Notes: a model not told the origin generated them from the letters alone. Counted from the first letter of the stretch, positions 1-8,936 are shown. The stretch is 64,000 bases of DNA from Granulicella arctica (GCF_013410065.1 NZ_JACCCW010000002.1:806001-870000); one strand, 5' to 3'. Numbers and translations: made by a program.

Positions 1-676
1 TCTGGCCGCTGAGGTAGGTGGCGTAGAGAAGAGAGCTTCCGTTGGAGGAGAAGGTTTCTACGAAGCCGTTCTGCGCGCTGCCATAGGCGGGGGCTTGCAC
101 AATGGCGGAGGGCGTAACGGGTAAGCCGCTACCGCCGGCGGCGGTGTAGATGAGGCCGGTGATGAAGACCGCGTCTGCGGTGGCGGCGATGGCGGCGGGC
201 GCGGTGCGGCTGCTGCCGCCGAAGGTGACGAAGTCGAGGTTGAGGCTGGGGTCGAACTTGGCGACGAAGGCGTTGACGGTGGTGTCTGTCCGGGCAGGGA
301 AGACCGAGCCTGAGGTTCCGGTGAGAGCGCCGGAGGTACTGGTTCCGGTGACGTAGACGTTGCCGGAGGGGTCGAGCGCCATGGCGAGGCCGACGTCACC
401 CGCAGCCCCGAACTGTGCCTGCGCGAGAACGTTGGTGGCGGTGGCGTCGGTCTTGAGCAGGCGGACGCCGTCCTTCTGGTCGAGCAGAAGATAGAGATTG
501 CCGGAGGTATCGACACGGACAGCGTTGAACTGGCCCTCGTGGGCTGCGGAGCGCAACCCTGCGAAGCTAAGTTGCTGTGGACCAGTGGGCTGCGCCGAAA
601 GCACAGGGGAGAGTGCGGCGATCAGACCCAGAATAAGGGCGACAAACGAGGTGCGAACATAAGATTTTTTCATCAT
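1..676 (-). CDS. Secreted beta-propeller/SBBP-like protein, C-terminus outside window
   Basis: The reverse strand is open from an ATG at 676-674 (or the adjacent ATG at 673) to the window edge, giving 225 residues with no stop. The N-terminus (MMKKSYVRTSFVALILGLIA, then an Ala/Ser-rich cleavage region) is a Sec signal peptide, so the protein should be exported. After it come repeated segments of the form 'DxSGNxYxxG' and 'AFVAKFDPSLNL', as in SBBP or NHL-type beta-propeller repeats that are common in large acidobacterial secreted proteins. No enzymatic motif is visible in the part present. The function is unknown, and the repeat-family label rests on pattern only. Position 677-809, before the next gene, holds its leader without a clear Shine-Dalgarno. 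Confidence 0.75.
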   Translation of the reverse strand, partial: MMKKSYVRTSFVALILGLIAALSPVLSAQPTGPQQLSFAGLRSAAHEGQFNAVRVDTSGNLYLLLDQKDGVRLLKTDATATNVLAQAQFGAAGDVGLAMALDPSGNVYVTGTSTSGALTGTSGSVFPARTDTTVNAFVAKFDPSLNLDFVTFGGSSRTAPAAIAATADAVFITGLIYTAAGGSGLPVTPSAIVQAPAYGSAQNGFVETFSSNGSSLLYATYLSGQ

Positions 677-809
677 GGGTAGTGGCCGCGGTGACTGCAC
701 AGGTTGCGGCCTGACCTTCAATATCCATGGAACTGCTGCTACTTAGTTGTCTTGATTTGAGACAGTGGTTGAGAAGTACTATATGTCCTGATTTAGGAAT
801 TTCAATAGA

Positions 810-1472
810 TTACTTTTGTGGTGCAGTTGGTTCGGGATGCAGCAATGAACCGAAGCCTCGAGCATACATCTCTTCGACAAACTGGGCGTGATCGGCATAC
901 TGGATAGCCTGCATGCCGAAGTTACGGGCGGCTTCGATGTTATCGGCACGGTCGTCGATGAAGAGAATTTTGTCCGGGGCGGTGGCGAGGCACTCGGCGG
1001 CGTGGAGATAGATTTCGGGCTCAGGTTTGGCGAGTTTGAGGGTATGGGACCAGGTGCTGTGGTGGAAGTTGGCGAGCCAGGCGAACTTCGCGAGGAGGCC
1101 AGAGGCCATTGCGTCGCCGATGTTCGAAAGGATGCCGGTGCGGATGCCGGCGCGCTGGAGTTGCTGTGCCCATTCGACCATGGGCAGGTTCAGGTCTCCC
1201 CATAGATCGACGTCGGCGGCGATGAGACCGGCGATCTGCGCGGCATCGAAGGTGGTGCCGTTGCCGCCGGCGATGAGTTGCCAGTAGGCTTCGCCGGTGT
1301 GCGTGCCGCGATCGTAAGGATGGCGATGCTTCCAATATTCGCGGTGCAGGCCATCTTCGTCGAAGCCGGTGATGGAGAGGATGCGTTCCCAGGCGGCGGC
1401 GTTTGGCGGGCCGGAGAGGACCATACCGTAGTCGAAGAGGACAGCTTCAATCTGCGTAGTGTTCTGTGTCAT
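810..1472 (-). CDS. HAD-superfamily hydrolase (HAD-IA type)
   Basis: This 220-residue protein has the four HAD motifs. They are nucleophile Asp14 in 'LFDYGMVL', Ser116 in 'ILSNIGD', Lys149 in 'LAKPEPEIY' and the acidic pair Asp173-Asp174 in 'FIDDRADN'. Members hydrolyse phosphate esters or haloacids in the cytoplasm. Position 16, where phosphatases carry the second Asp of DxD, is Gly. This is usual in the 'FDFGGVL' subgroup, and it makes the substrate hard to predict. The alpha-helical cap lies at about residues 20-90. It is divergently transcribed from the aminotransferase gene, with 46 bp between the two starts. Confidence 0.85.
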   Translation of the reverse strand: MTQNTTQIEAVLFDYGMVLSGPPNAAAWERILSITGFDEDGLHREYWKHRHPYDRGTHTGEAYWQLIAGGNGTTFDAAQIAGLIAADVDLWGDLNLPMVEWAQQLQRAGIRTGILSNIGDAMASGLLAKFAWLANFHHSTWSHTLKLAKPEPEIYLHAAECLATAPDKILFIDDRADNIEAARNFGMQAIQYADHAQFVEEMYARGFGSLLHPEPTAPQK

Positions 1473-1518
1473 TTGGATCGATTGTAAGGGAGCGATGCGC
1501 GGCGGGTAGCATGAAGGA

Positions 1519-2667
1519 ATGAAGAATCGATTTTCATCGCGAACGGGATGGGATGTAACGGAGAGCGCGTTCGCGGCGGTGGTGCGCGGGGCGCGGGCGT
1601 CTGGAAGGCTACTGGTGGACCTGACCGTCTCGAACCCTACGGCCTGCGGATTTGCGTATGACGCTGAGGCGATTCTGGCTCCGCTGTCTTCTTCGCCAGG
1701 AGCGATGCTCTATGATCCGGACCCGCGTGGGATACGCTCGGCTCGGGAGGCGGTGGCGGGGTACTACGCGGACCACGGTGCCGAGGTTGATCCGGATGCG
1801 TTGGTGCTTACGACGAGCACGAGCGAGGCGTATGGATACCTCTTCCGGCTGCTCTGCGATGCAGGGGATGAGGTACTGGTGGCGCAGCCGAGCTATCCGC
1901 TCTTCGACTTTCTGGCGGATCTCGAGGATGTGCGGCTAAGGGCCTATCCGTTGTTCTACGACTTCGGCTGGTGGATCGACTTTGCCGAGTTGGAGAGGCG
2001 GATCGGGCCGCGTACGAAGGCGATTCTGGTGGTTCATCCGAACAACCCTACTGGACATTGGACGGCTGCTGCGGAAAGAGTTCGGCTGCGGGAAATCTGT
2101 TCGAGACATGGGATGGCGCTGATTGTGGACGAGGTGTTTCTGGACTACCCACTGCGCGAGTCGGAGGACGCGGTGAGCTTCGCGGCCGGGGAGCAGGGGG
2201 TACTGACGTTTGTCCTGAGCGGGATGAGCAAGATCGCCGGGTTGCCGCAGATGAAGGCTGCGTGGGTGCTGACGCTGGGGCCGGAGGCGGAGCGACTGGA
2301 GGCTTTAGGTCGGCTGGAGGTGATCGCCGACACGTTTCTGTCGATGAATGCCCCGGTGCAGCTTGCATTGCCGGGGTGGCTGGTTGCTCGGAAGGGAATT
2401 CAGGGGCAGATACGCGAACGGACGCGAAGGAATCTAATGCTGATCGAGGCTTCGGAGGTGCCGGTGTTGCGGATGGAGGCGGGATGGAGCGCGGTGCTGC
2501 GGGTGCCGGGTGAAGCGGGGGAGTTAGTGCGGGAACAGGGGGTAGTGGTGCATCCGGGGGCGTTCTACGGGATGACGGAGGTCAACCGGATGATCATTAG
2601 TTTGCTCACGCCGGAGGCGGAGTTTGCTGAGGGAATGACCTTGCTTAAGGGGTGGCTGATTCATTAA
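1519..2667 (+). CDS. PLP-dependent aminotransferase, class I/II fold
   Basis: The 382-residue protein is a fold-type I aminotransferase. It shows the 'HPNNPTG' cofactor and substrate loop (about 173-179), Asp204 in 'IVDEVF', which holds the pyridine nitrogen, and the Schiff-base Lys238 in 'SGMSKIAGLPQ'. The usual 'SKxxxxPGxR' ending is altered to 'PQMK', as in some alanine or aromatic aminotransferase relatives. It should transfer an amino group between an amino acid and a 2-oxo acid in the cytosol, and the substrate cannot be assigned. A GAAGGA Shine-Dalgarno lies unusually close to the ATG. The length is normal for the family (about 380-400). Confidence 0.88.
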   Translation: MKNRFSSRTGWDVTESAFAAVVRGARASGRLLVDLTVSNPTACGFAYDAEAILAPLSSSPGAMLYDPDPRGIRSAREAVAGYYADHGAEVDPDALVLTTSTSEAYGYLFRLLCDAGDEVLVAQPSYPLFDFLADLEDVRLRAYPLFYDFGWWIDFAELERRIGPRTKAILVVHPNNPTGHWTAAAERVRLREICSRHGMALIVDEVFLDYPLRESEDAVSFAAGEQGVLTFVLSGMSKIAGLPQMKAAWVLTLGPEAERLEALGRLEVIADTFLSMNAPVQLALPGWLVARKGIQGQIRERTRRNLMLIEASEVPVLRMEAGWSAVLRVPGEAGELVREQGVVVHPGAFYGMTEVNRMIISLLTPEAEFAEGMTLLKGWLIH

Positions 2668-2724
2668 TAGTGCGTGTGGTTCGATTGAAGTTGTGGATTT
2701 ATTTAATCTAGTATCTCAATGATT

Positions 2725-3357
2725 CTATATGTCTTGTAGGTATGGATTGTTTTCGCGCTCGTAGCCAATGGTCGTGTTGCCGCCGTGTCCAGGGACGACG
2801 ATGGTGCTATCGGGCAGGGGCATCAGCTTGGCGTGGATCGAGTCGATGAGGGCGCGGGCGTTGCCTCCGGGGAGGTCGGTGCGCCCAACGGAGCCTGCAA
2901 AGAGGGTGTCGCCGGCCAGAAGCAGGTTTTGCTCCGGGAGATGAAGACAGACGCTACCCTCGGTATGACCAGGGGTGTGGAGGATGGTTCCGTTGATGCC
3001 GCTGATGGCGATTGTCTGGCCGTCGTGCAAGGAGTCGTCGGGCGGGGCGACCTCGGGGATAGGGATGTCGAGCCACCCTGCTTGCACGTCCATCATTTTG
3101 ACCAGTGGGAGGTCGAGCTGGTTGTAGAAGATGGGAGCGCCGGTAAGCCGCTTGAGCTGCTGAGCTCCGGCGATATGATCGATGTGGGCATGGGTAATGA
3201 CGATCTGCTTGACGGTGAGATTGTGCCGGGCAAGGACGCTCAGAATGCGGAGAATGTCGTCGCCTGGGTCGATGACCATGGCCTCGCCGGAGGTTTCGTC
3301 TCCAAGGATGGAGCAGTTGCACTGGAGCAGGCCGACGCGAAGGATCTCGTGAATCAT
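2725..3357 (-). CDS. Metallo-beta-lactamase-fold hydrolase (glyoxalase II-like)
   Basis: The 210-residue protein carries the binuclear zinc motif THAHIDH (His56, His58, Asp60, His61), followed by 'HTPGHTEGSV' and 'AGDTLFAGSVGR', the remaining metal ligands of the glyoxalase II branch. It is predicted to be a cytosolic thioester hydrolase, or hydroxyacylglutathione-hydrolase-like. The short form lacks the C-terminal glyoxalase II domain. The start at 3357 was chosen because 'MIHEILRVG' is the usual beginning of the fold, although the frame stays open 39 bases further upstream. It lies 69 bp downstream of secG on the same strand and may share its transcript. Confidence 0.88.
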   Translation of the reverse strand: MIHEILRVGLLQCNCSILGDETSGEAMVIDPGDDILRILSVLARHNLTVKQIVITHAHIDHIAGAQQLKRLTGAPIFYNQLDLPLVKMMDVQAGWLDIPIPEVAPPDDSLHDGQTIAISGINGTILHTPGHTEGSVCLHLPEQNLLLAGDTLFAGSVGRTDLPGGNARALIDSIHAKLMPLPDSTIVVPGHGGNTTIGYERENNPYLQDI

Positions 3358-3426
3358 GTCTCTATGATAGCGGGCGTAAAAAAGCGCAGACCACAATGGC
3401 CTGCGCTCATAACTTCGAATTCGAGG

Positions 3427-3720
3427 TTACTTCTTGGGAGCCGACTGGGTCGTCTGGGCTCCGGAGAGAACCGAGTGGTCATTGTTGTTGGCGCGCGAGA
3501 GCAGAATGGTAAGCCCGATCGAGACCACCATGAACAGGACGGCTGCCCAGGCTGTCATCTTGGTCAGGATGCTGGCTGCACCGCGGGGGCCAAAGGCGGT
3601 CTGTGAACCCTGGCCTCCAAAGGCACCGGCCAGGTCGGCTGACTTGCCCTGCTGGAGCAGAACGACGCCAATGAGGAAGAGGCAGACGATCACGTGGACA
3701 ACAACAAGCAGATAGATCAT
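3427..3720 (-). CDS. secG: Preprotein translocase subunit SecG
   Basis: This is a 97-residue small membrane protein with two hydrophobic helices (about 2-22 and 54-74). They are separated by the Gly-rich loop '[17 protein letters not shown]', the hallmark of SecG. It associates with SecYE at the inner membrane and stimulates SecA-driven export. The start at 3720 matches the normal N-terminus of the family ('[12 protein letters not shown]'). The frame is open upstream to 3891, but that stretch is a displaced tRNA-Leu segment and is not protein coding. The native promoter was probably altered when the neighbouring element inserted at the tRNA gene. Confidence 0.95.
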   Translation of the reverse strand: MIYLLVVVHVIVCLFLIGVVLLQQGKSADLAGAFGGQGSQTAFGPRGAASILTKMTAWAAVLFMVVSIGLTILLSRANNNDHSVLSGAQTTQSAPKK

Positions 3721-3759
3721 CGGTTGATTCTGGACCTTCTTGAAGCAAAATGTGTGGAT

Positions 3760-3812
3760 TGCTGCGGGGAGGGGAGTTGAACCCCTATGCCTTGCGGCGC
3801 TAGCACCACAAT
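3760..3812 (-). pseudogene. Displaced 3' half of tRNA-Leu (attachment-site scar)
   Basis: Bases 3777-3807 are identical over 31 bp to bases 9282-9312 of the intact tRNA-Leu, and the similarity continues with a few changes down to about 3762. The block runs from the 3' side of the anticodon loop through the variable arm and T-arm to the acceptor end. No 5' tRNA half exists beside it. The T-loop has one substitution, one acceptor base is lost, and CCA has become GCA, so it is a non-functional remnant. Identity starting at the anticodon loop and running to the tRNA 3' end is the standard footprint of tyrosine-recombinase integration. Confidence 0.75.
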
Positions 3813-3822
3813 CCAAAACTAA

Positions 3823-3839
3823 GTGTATCACTGTGTATC
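3823..3839. repeat. Short direct repeat GTGTATC x2 beside the tRNA scar
   Basis: GTGTATC occurs at 3823-3829 and 3833-3839 with a 3-bp spacer, just inside the island from the displaced tRNA end. It could be a pair of recombinase arm-type sites, but a 7-bp repeat can also arise by chance. Confidence 0.3.
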
Positions 3840-4010
3840 GTGCAGGCCAAAGGGGGTGGATTCTATTGAATGGATGGTATCGCCTCTCCATTGAACCTGT
3901 TTATTGGCGCCTGTGTCCTTCTCTCATGAGACTGGTAAGGGATGCTGGTATTTTTATGAGAGATTCTCAAGTGCTAATGTCCTGGGAAGATTTTCGAATT
4001 GGAATCTCCG

Positions 4011-6203
4011 ATGAAAAAGTCGAAATCGTATAACGCTTGCACCCGCATCGAGCTATTACCTCCCTCAGCCCCGGAGCACGATCCGACGATGGACGATGGG
4101 TTGATCGACGCCGACTTGTCTCGTCGCGGCTTCCTGCACAGCTTGGCCGCCCTGGCGCTGACGGCCTGTGGCGGCGTCACGTTCGCCTCGCAGCCCAAGG
4201 AGACGAGCGGTAACGTCTCCGGCCCGTTTACGCACCCTGGTTTGATGCATACTCGGGCCGATTTTGTCCGGATGACGCAGAAATGCGCTACCTCGCCCTG
4301 GGCCGGCAGCTGGAAGCTGCTAGTCGCCAACCCGAAGGTAACGCTTTCCTACAGCTCTGCCCCCGTGTCTGTTATTTATCGTGGCAACGACGTGGCCCAG
4401 AATTTTTCGAGGCTCTATAACGAGTGCGCCGCGATGTATGGTATGGCATTGCGATGGAAGATTACGGGCGACGCGGCATATGCCGCCAAGGCAACGAGCA
4501 TGCTCAACGGCTGGGTCTCCACCCTGACCTCAATCCAAGGCAGAGACCGTGCGCTGGTCTCTGGCCCCCAGGGCTTCGAGCTTGCCAATATCGCGGAGAT
4601 GCTGCGCGACTACCGCGGCTTTACTGACGGCAATTTAACCGCGGTGAAGAAGATGCTGCGAAACATCTTCTATCCGATCTCTCATGAGTTGCTGCGCAAC
4701 CACGGCGGTCGCTCCCCACTGCAAATTAATGCCAACTGGTATCTCTTCAACATGTCCGCGATCATGGCCATCGGCATTCTATGTGACGATCGGGCAATGT
4801 TTGACGAAGCCGTCGACTATTTCAAAACTGGCAATGGAAATGGCTCCATCAAGCGTGCCGCGTACTACATGCATCCGGGTTACCTGTGCCAATGGCAGGA
4901 ATCCGGACGCGACCAGGTCCACACCATGGACGGCATTGCTGCTATGGCTGCGCTGTGCGAAATGGCCTGGCATCAGGGCGTGGATCTTTACGGCTACGAC
5001 AACAACCGTTTCCTGGCTGGGGCGGAGTATTCAGCCAAGGCAAATGTCATCGCGTCAGGAACCACGTACTACAACGTTCCTTATGTGTCCTATCGGAACG
5101 GCGTCTATACCTGGGATACGTTCTCAACCATTAAGCAAGGCGATGCGACGCCGTGCTGGGCCATCATTTATAACCATTACGTCAACCGTAAAGGGCTCGC
5201 AGCGCCCTACTCGACCAAGAAAGCGCTCGCCATTCAACCCGAAGGGGGAGAGTGGGACTTTATTGGCTACGGGACCCTGGCCTACACGCTGGATGCGATT
5301 CCCACCGGCGCAGCACCGAGTGGACTTTCCGGTTACGTTAGCGCAGGCGCGGTCGTGTTGTCCTGGTGGGGCGGCGTCTATGCCACGGACTACACCGTCA
5401 AACGTTCCGCGGTGGCGGGCGGCCCCTATACCGCAGTGGCAAGCCGTATCACGGATTTACTCACCTACACCGATACCCCTCCATCCCCTGGCACCTGGTA
5501 TTACATCGTCACGGCTAACACCCGGCACAGTGAAAGCGTCCCGTCCAACGAGGTGGCGGTGTCGACGGGCATACAACTGCACACGCACCTGAAATTCGAC
5601 AACACGAGTAGCGAGAGCGTGGCAGACGCGAGCGGTAACGGTCATACGGGTACGCTCAATGGCGGTGCCACCTGTGTTGCTGACAGACAAGGCCATGCGC
5701 TTTCTCTGAATGGCAGCAACGGGTATGTTGACCTGCCCAGCCAACTCATGCACGACGTCGCGGACTTCACGGTTTCTGCCTGGGTGTTCTGGAACGCATC
5801 CAGGAACTGGGAGCGCATATTCGATTTTGGCGCAGGCCTCGACCGCTACCTGATGCTCACGCCGTGCGCGAGCAGTGGCGTGGTCCGCTTCTCCATGACC
5901 GTTACCGGAGCCAGTGGTGAGCGAGTCATCAACGGCCACGCTGCCCTTCCCACCGGGACCTGGGTCCACGTCGCCGTGACGCTGTCCGGCCGCGTGGGCA
6001 CCCTCTATGTGAATGGCGTCGCGGTGGGCTCCAATACCGACATGTTCCTCGCTCCGTTCCGGATTTGGGACTCGAACCAAAACTGGATTGGACGTTCGCA
6101 ATACAGCAGTAATCCTTACTTCAACGGCAAGATCGACGACTTCCGCATTTATCGCGGTGCCCTCAGTGCGGACGACGTAGCCTCGTTGGCGAAGGCACCG
6201 TAG
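4011..6203 (+). CDS. Tat-exported lipoprotein: alginate-lyase-like domain + FN3 + LamG/concanavalin domain
   Basis: The 730-residue protein begins with a Tat signal (SRRGFLHS at 37-44) that ends in the lipobox LTAC (Cys53), so it is probably a lipid-anchored periplasmic or surface protein. Residues of about 90-400 form an alpha/alpha-toroid alginate-lyase-like domain, recognisable from 'NANWYLFNMSAIMAIG' and 'CQWQESGRDQVHT'. A fibronectin type III module (about 432-520) and a C-terminal concanavalin-like LamG domain (about 525-728, 'WVHVAVTLSGRVGTLYVNG') follow; both are typical carbohydrate-binding accessories. It likely cleaves an acidic polysaccharide, but the exact substrate is unknown. 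ATG 4011 is preceded by GGAA at 6 nt; ATG 4089 is the alternative. It is the first cargo gene of the tRNA-Leu island. Confidence 0.82.
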   Translation: MKKSKSYNACTRIELLPPSAPEHDPTMDDGLIDADLSRRGFLHSLAALALTACGGVTFASQPKETSGNVSGPFTHPGLMHTRADFVRMTQKCATSPWAGSWKLLVANPKVTLSYSSAPVSVIYRGNDVAQNFSRLYNECAAMYGMALRWKITGDAAYAAKATSMLNGWVSTLTSIQGRDRALVSGPQGFELANIAEMLRDYRGFTDGNLTAVKKMLRNIFYPISHELLRNHGGRSPLQINANWYLFNMSAIMAIGILCDDRAMFDEAVDYFKTGNGNGSIKRAAYYMHPGYLCQWQESGRDQVHTMDGIAAMAALCEMAWHQGVDLYGYDNNRFLAGAEYSAKANVIASGTTYYNVPYVSYRNGVYTWDTFSTIKQGDATPCWAIIYNHYVNRKGLAAPYSTKKALAIQPEGGEWDFIGYGTLAYTLDAIPTGAAPSGLSGYVSAGAVVLSWWGGVYATDYTVKRSAVAGGPYTAVASRITDLLTYTDTPPSPGTWYYIVTANTRHSESVPSNEVAVSTGIQLHTHLKFDNTSSESVADASGNGHTGTLNGGATCVADRQGHALSLNGSNGYVDLPSQLMHDVADFTVSAWVFWNASRNWERIFDFGAGLDRYLMLTPCASSGVVRFSMTVTGASGERVINGHAALPTGTWVHVAVTLSGRVGTLYVNGVAVGSNTDMFLAPFRIWDSNQNWIGRSQYSSNPYFNGKIDDFRIYRGALSADDVASLAKAP

Positions 6204-6858
6204 GGCATGCTTGCCTTTGCGTGCAGCCGTCCATCGACCATATGACGCATGAGACGGAGGTGCTCAAGCGATGGAAGTTCGCAGAGGGGCTCTTCAATGC
6301 AATGGGACTGAAGAACCTGGAACCTGTAGTGGATGAGACCGACAAGATGGAGATGGCGGACATGGTGGGTATAATACCGGCACCGTGTCTGCGCTGAATC
6401 AAACGACCGACCGGTATGGGTATGATCAGAAGGTTCACCGCCAACATATACAGCAAGTTCAAGCGGCTTTTCCCGCCCCTCCTCGCGTCACACGGTGTCA
6501 TCTACTCCCGGAGCCACATCTCGCTTGAACTTGAGACGTGGGCCTTCGCATCGGAACACACCTCCGCTACGTCGGAAGAGACCGGTCCGCTCTTCCATGC
6601 ATGAGCAGCCGCGTATGTTGAATGAACATAGGCATCGGAGCATTCTCCTTATCGTTCCGCACCTGCCCGTAAAAAAACGGGGAAATCTATTGCTAAAACG
6701 TTTGACAAATGCAAATGGCTGCGAGTACTGTGGTGTCCGTTTCCAGGTCGTATCGATACCACCACCCCAATTGCCGGTGCCTCGACTGCCACAAACTACG
6801 GTCGAGGGTTCGGCCAAACGAGATGCAAACCATCGGAATCAAAGGAGCGGTACTCAAC
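6204..6858. other. 655-bp intergenic region inside the island, with degenerate coding traces
   Basis: No convincing gene is present. A forward frame that is open from before 6203 to the stop at 6395-6397 contains, from ATG 6242, a 51-residue peptide (MTHETEVLKRWKFAEGLFNA and onward). Its composition is protein-like and it may be the tail of a decayed gene; I do not recognise it. A small CCCGT/ACGGG hairpin with an A-rich loop lies at 6666-6681. The rest is the leader of the downstream GH12 gene. Confidence 0.4.
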
Positions 6859-7653
6859 GTGATCCAATGTTCACTGCGTTCTATTCTGGCGACCGCGTTC
6901 GTAGCGATTGTATGCCTCATCCAGCCAACCATTGCATCGGCAACATCCTGCTCACCCAGCGGCAGCTACTCTTTCATCTACCCCAGCGGCAGCGCTATCT
7001 ATGAGACTAACAATCCGTATGGAGACGAGGGCGACAGCACCACCGGAACATGCGTCGTCAACACCGCCGTCTATGCCGAGAGCAACCTTGCCTGGTACAC
7101 CCAGTGGAATCAGCCGACCGGGGAAACCTACAACGTATACTCCTACCCCGAAGCCATCTTTGACAACTCCTATTCCTACACCAACCTGCCTCGTACCCTC
7201 TCCTCCATCACCAGCATTCCGAGCACATGGAACTATGGTCTGAGCGCTTCAGACAGCACAGGCTATGACGTTGCGTACGATGTATGGGTCTATCCGACCT
7301 CCAGCGCCACGGGTACGCCTACGGCTGAGGTCATGATCTGGACTGCGGCCAACTTCGGGCAGGATGGCACGAATGTCGGCACCTACACAATCGATGGCAT
7401 TCCGTTCACGCTCTATCAGACTCTGCCAGCGGATTACTCGTGGACGACTCATCCTGTGTATTCCTTTGTGGCTCAGAACTCGGTGAGCTATATCTCGGGC
7501 GATCTCAAGCAGTTCCTTACGACGCTGACGAACAACGGGTATATCAGCACGAGTACATACCTGACCAGCATCGACGTCGGGGTTGAGGTGCGTGGAACTT
7601 CCGGTACCGGAAGTCTTTCCACTTACGACTACAGCGTATACGTCAACTACTAA
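6859..7653 (+). CDS. Secreted GH12 endo-beta-1,4-glucanase / xyloglucanase-like
   Basis: From GTG 6859 the product is 264 residues with a Sec signal peptide (cleavage after about residue 28, 'PTIASA'). The mature part has the GH12 jelly-roll signatures. They are 'YDVAYDVWV', the nucleophile region 'AEVMIW' (Glu157), 'GTYTIDGIPFTLYQ', 'GDLKQFLTTL' and the acid/base region 'VGVEVRGTSG' (Glu243). GH12 enzymes retain configuration and cut beta-1,4-glucan or xyloglucan outside the cell. The start is set by AAGGAG at 6842-6847, 11 nt upstream; ATG 6823 is in frame but has no ribosome site and would bury the signal peptide. A perfect hairpin follows at 7683. Confidence 0.8.
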   Translation: MIQCSLRSILATAFVAIVCLIQPTIASATSCSPSGSYSFIYPSGSAIYETNNPYGDEGDSTTGTCVVNTAVYAESNLAWYTQWNQPTGETYNVYSYPEAIFDNSYSYTNLPRTLSSITSIPSTWNYGLSASDSTGYDVAYDVWVYPTSSATGTPTAEVMIWTAANFGQDGTNVGTYTIDGIPFTLYQTLPADYSWTTHPVYSFVAQNSVSYISGDLKQFLTTLTNNGYISTSTYLTSIDVGVEVRGTSGTGSLSTYDYSVYVNY

Positions 7654-7682
7654 CGAACCAAATCACAGTGACGGACCTGGCT

Positions 7683-7718
7683 GCGGGTACCTCCGGCAAG
7701 TCGTGCGGAGGTACCCGC
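7683..7718. terminator. Perfect 13-bp hairpin downstream of the GH12 gene
   Basis: GCGGGTACCTCCG (7683-7695) pairs with CGGAGGTACCCGC (7706-7718) across a 10-nt loop. It begins 29 bp after the GH12 stop and probably terminates or stabilises its 3' end. There is no T-tract, so intrinsic termination is not certain. Confidence 0.55.
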
Positions 7719-7769
7719 CGTCGATGACTCATGCCTCCCAACTGTCGAACCTGAAGAGGAAAACACTGC

Positions 7770-8936
7770 ATGTGCCGCGGCAATTCTTTTCTGACCAGCG
7801 TGTACTCACGGCCCATTTTTTTTCTGATGTTTCTGCTCTGTCTCAAGACTGTAGAGGCTACCGCACAAAGCTCTCCAAACAACCCGAGCGTTGGCCGCTC
7901 CAGCAAGCCAGAGGGCGGCGCAGTTCGAGGCACGGTACTTGACGCCGATACACGTCGACCGCTTCGCTTTGCTCTTATCATGTTGGAGCGCAGACGAAAT
8001 CCGGCAAGTCCCGTTGACACGGGCCAGATAGCCATTGCAGGACGCGCCGACGCGAACGGGAACTTCTCTATCGCAGACGTCCCTCCCGGTGATTACTTCG
8101 CGTTGGCGATCTTCCAGGGCTACACGTCGGAACGCGATCGGCTGCAGGCTGCCGTCAATAGCGGCACCGATCCTGCTCAGTTATTCTCGCGCTTCCCTCT
8201 GCTCAGCGTTGTTTCAGGGGGGGTGAGCGAAACCATCCTGACGCTCGAGCACGGCTCCTCGCTCGCCGGCACTGCGCATTGGGATGACGGAAGTCCAGCA
8301 GTAAGCGTCGCGGTCAGCGCTATACCGGCAGCGCAGAAGAAACCGAAAGGTCTCCCTGCACCGCTCGACCAAATCGAGTTTCCCTTGGGCTCGGCTTCAC
8401 AGCCCATCACAGATGACCAGGGCAACTTCCGCATTCCCGGCCTTCCGCCCGGCGAGTATCTCGTTCAGGGAGCGCTTCAGGTAAGGTTCGACTCGCAGGG
8501 AAGAGGACATGCTCCATCGGACAGCATCTACATCAAGGCCTATGCGCCAGGCACGTTGAGCAAGCAGGATGCAAAGGTCTTCCATCTGATGACGGGCGAA
8601 TCACGTAGCGATGTGAATCTGGTGTTGAGTCTTGATGGAATGCGAAGTGTGACCGGACAGGTGGTCGGAGCCGGCGAGGGCACACCACCGGTTACAGCCG
8701 GGCAACTTACTCTGATCGACACTCAAAATCCCGAATTGGAGTATCGATCATCCTTGTCGACGCAAGGGGAATTTCGGTTCCCCGACGTCCCGTCAGGAAC
8801 CTATGACCTAAAGATAGAGGGCGCTCATAATGACGCCATGCAGTATGCGGAGTACGGCCAGTCCCTCATCGTTGGAAACAGCGACCTAACAGCGCTGCGA
8901 ATCATCTTGACGCCAAGAAGCCAATCCGCGCCATAA
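7770..8936 (+). CDS. Secreted carboxypeptidase-regulatory-like domain protein
   Basis: The 388-residue protein has a Sec-type signal sequence (hydrophobic core about 15-26, cut near 'ATAQSS'). It has at least three Greek-key carboxypeptidase-regulatory or SpaA-like repeats, each of the form 'GTVLDADTRRPL...GNFSIADVPPGDY' (about 50-115, 130-235 and 290-385). Such modules are non-catalytic beta-sandwiches common in acidobacterial exported proteins. No catalytic motif is seen, so the function is unknown. AGAGGA at 7755-7760 lies 9 nt before ATG 7770. It is the last cargo gene before the intact tRNA-Leu. Confidence 0.75.
   Translation: MCRGNSFLTSVYSRPIFFLMFLLCLKTVEATAQSSPNNPSVGRSSKPEGGAVRGTVLDADTRRPLRFALIMLERRRNPASPVDTGQIAIAGRADANGNFSIADVPPGDYFALAIFQGYTSERDRLQAAVNSGTDPAQLFSRFPLLSVVSGGVSETILTLEHGSSLAGTAHWDDGSPAVSVAVSAIPAAQKKPKGLPAPLDQIEFPLGSASQPITDDQGNFRIPGLPPGEYLVQGALQVRFDSQGRGHAPSDSIYIKAYAPGTLSKQDAKVFHLMTGESRSDVNLVLSLDGMRSVTGQVVGAGEGTPPVTAGQLTLIDTQNPELEYRSSLSTQGEFRFPDVPSGTYDLKIEGAHNDAMQYAEYGQSLIVGNSDLTALRIILTPRSQSAP

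Noticed and set aside
3721..3891. N-terminal extension of SecG by 57 residues
   Set aside because: The extension crosses the displaced tRNA-Leu segment, and SecG normally begins at the residue encoded at 3720.
3700..3900. A second complete tRNA-Leu near secG
   Set aside because: Only the 3' half is present; no D-arm or 5' acceptor strand occurs within 150 bp, and CCA is degraded.
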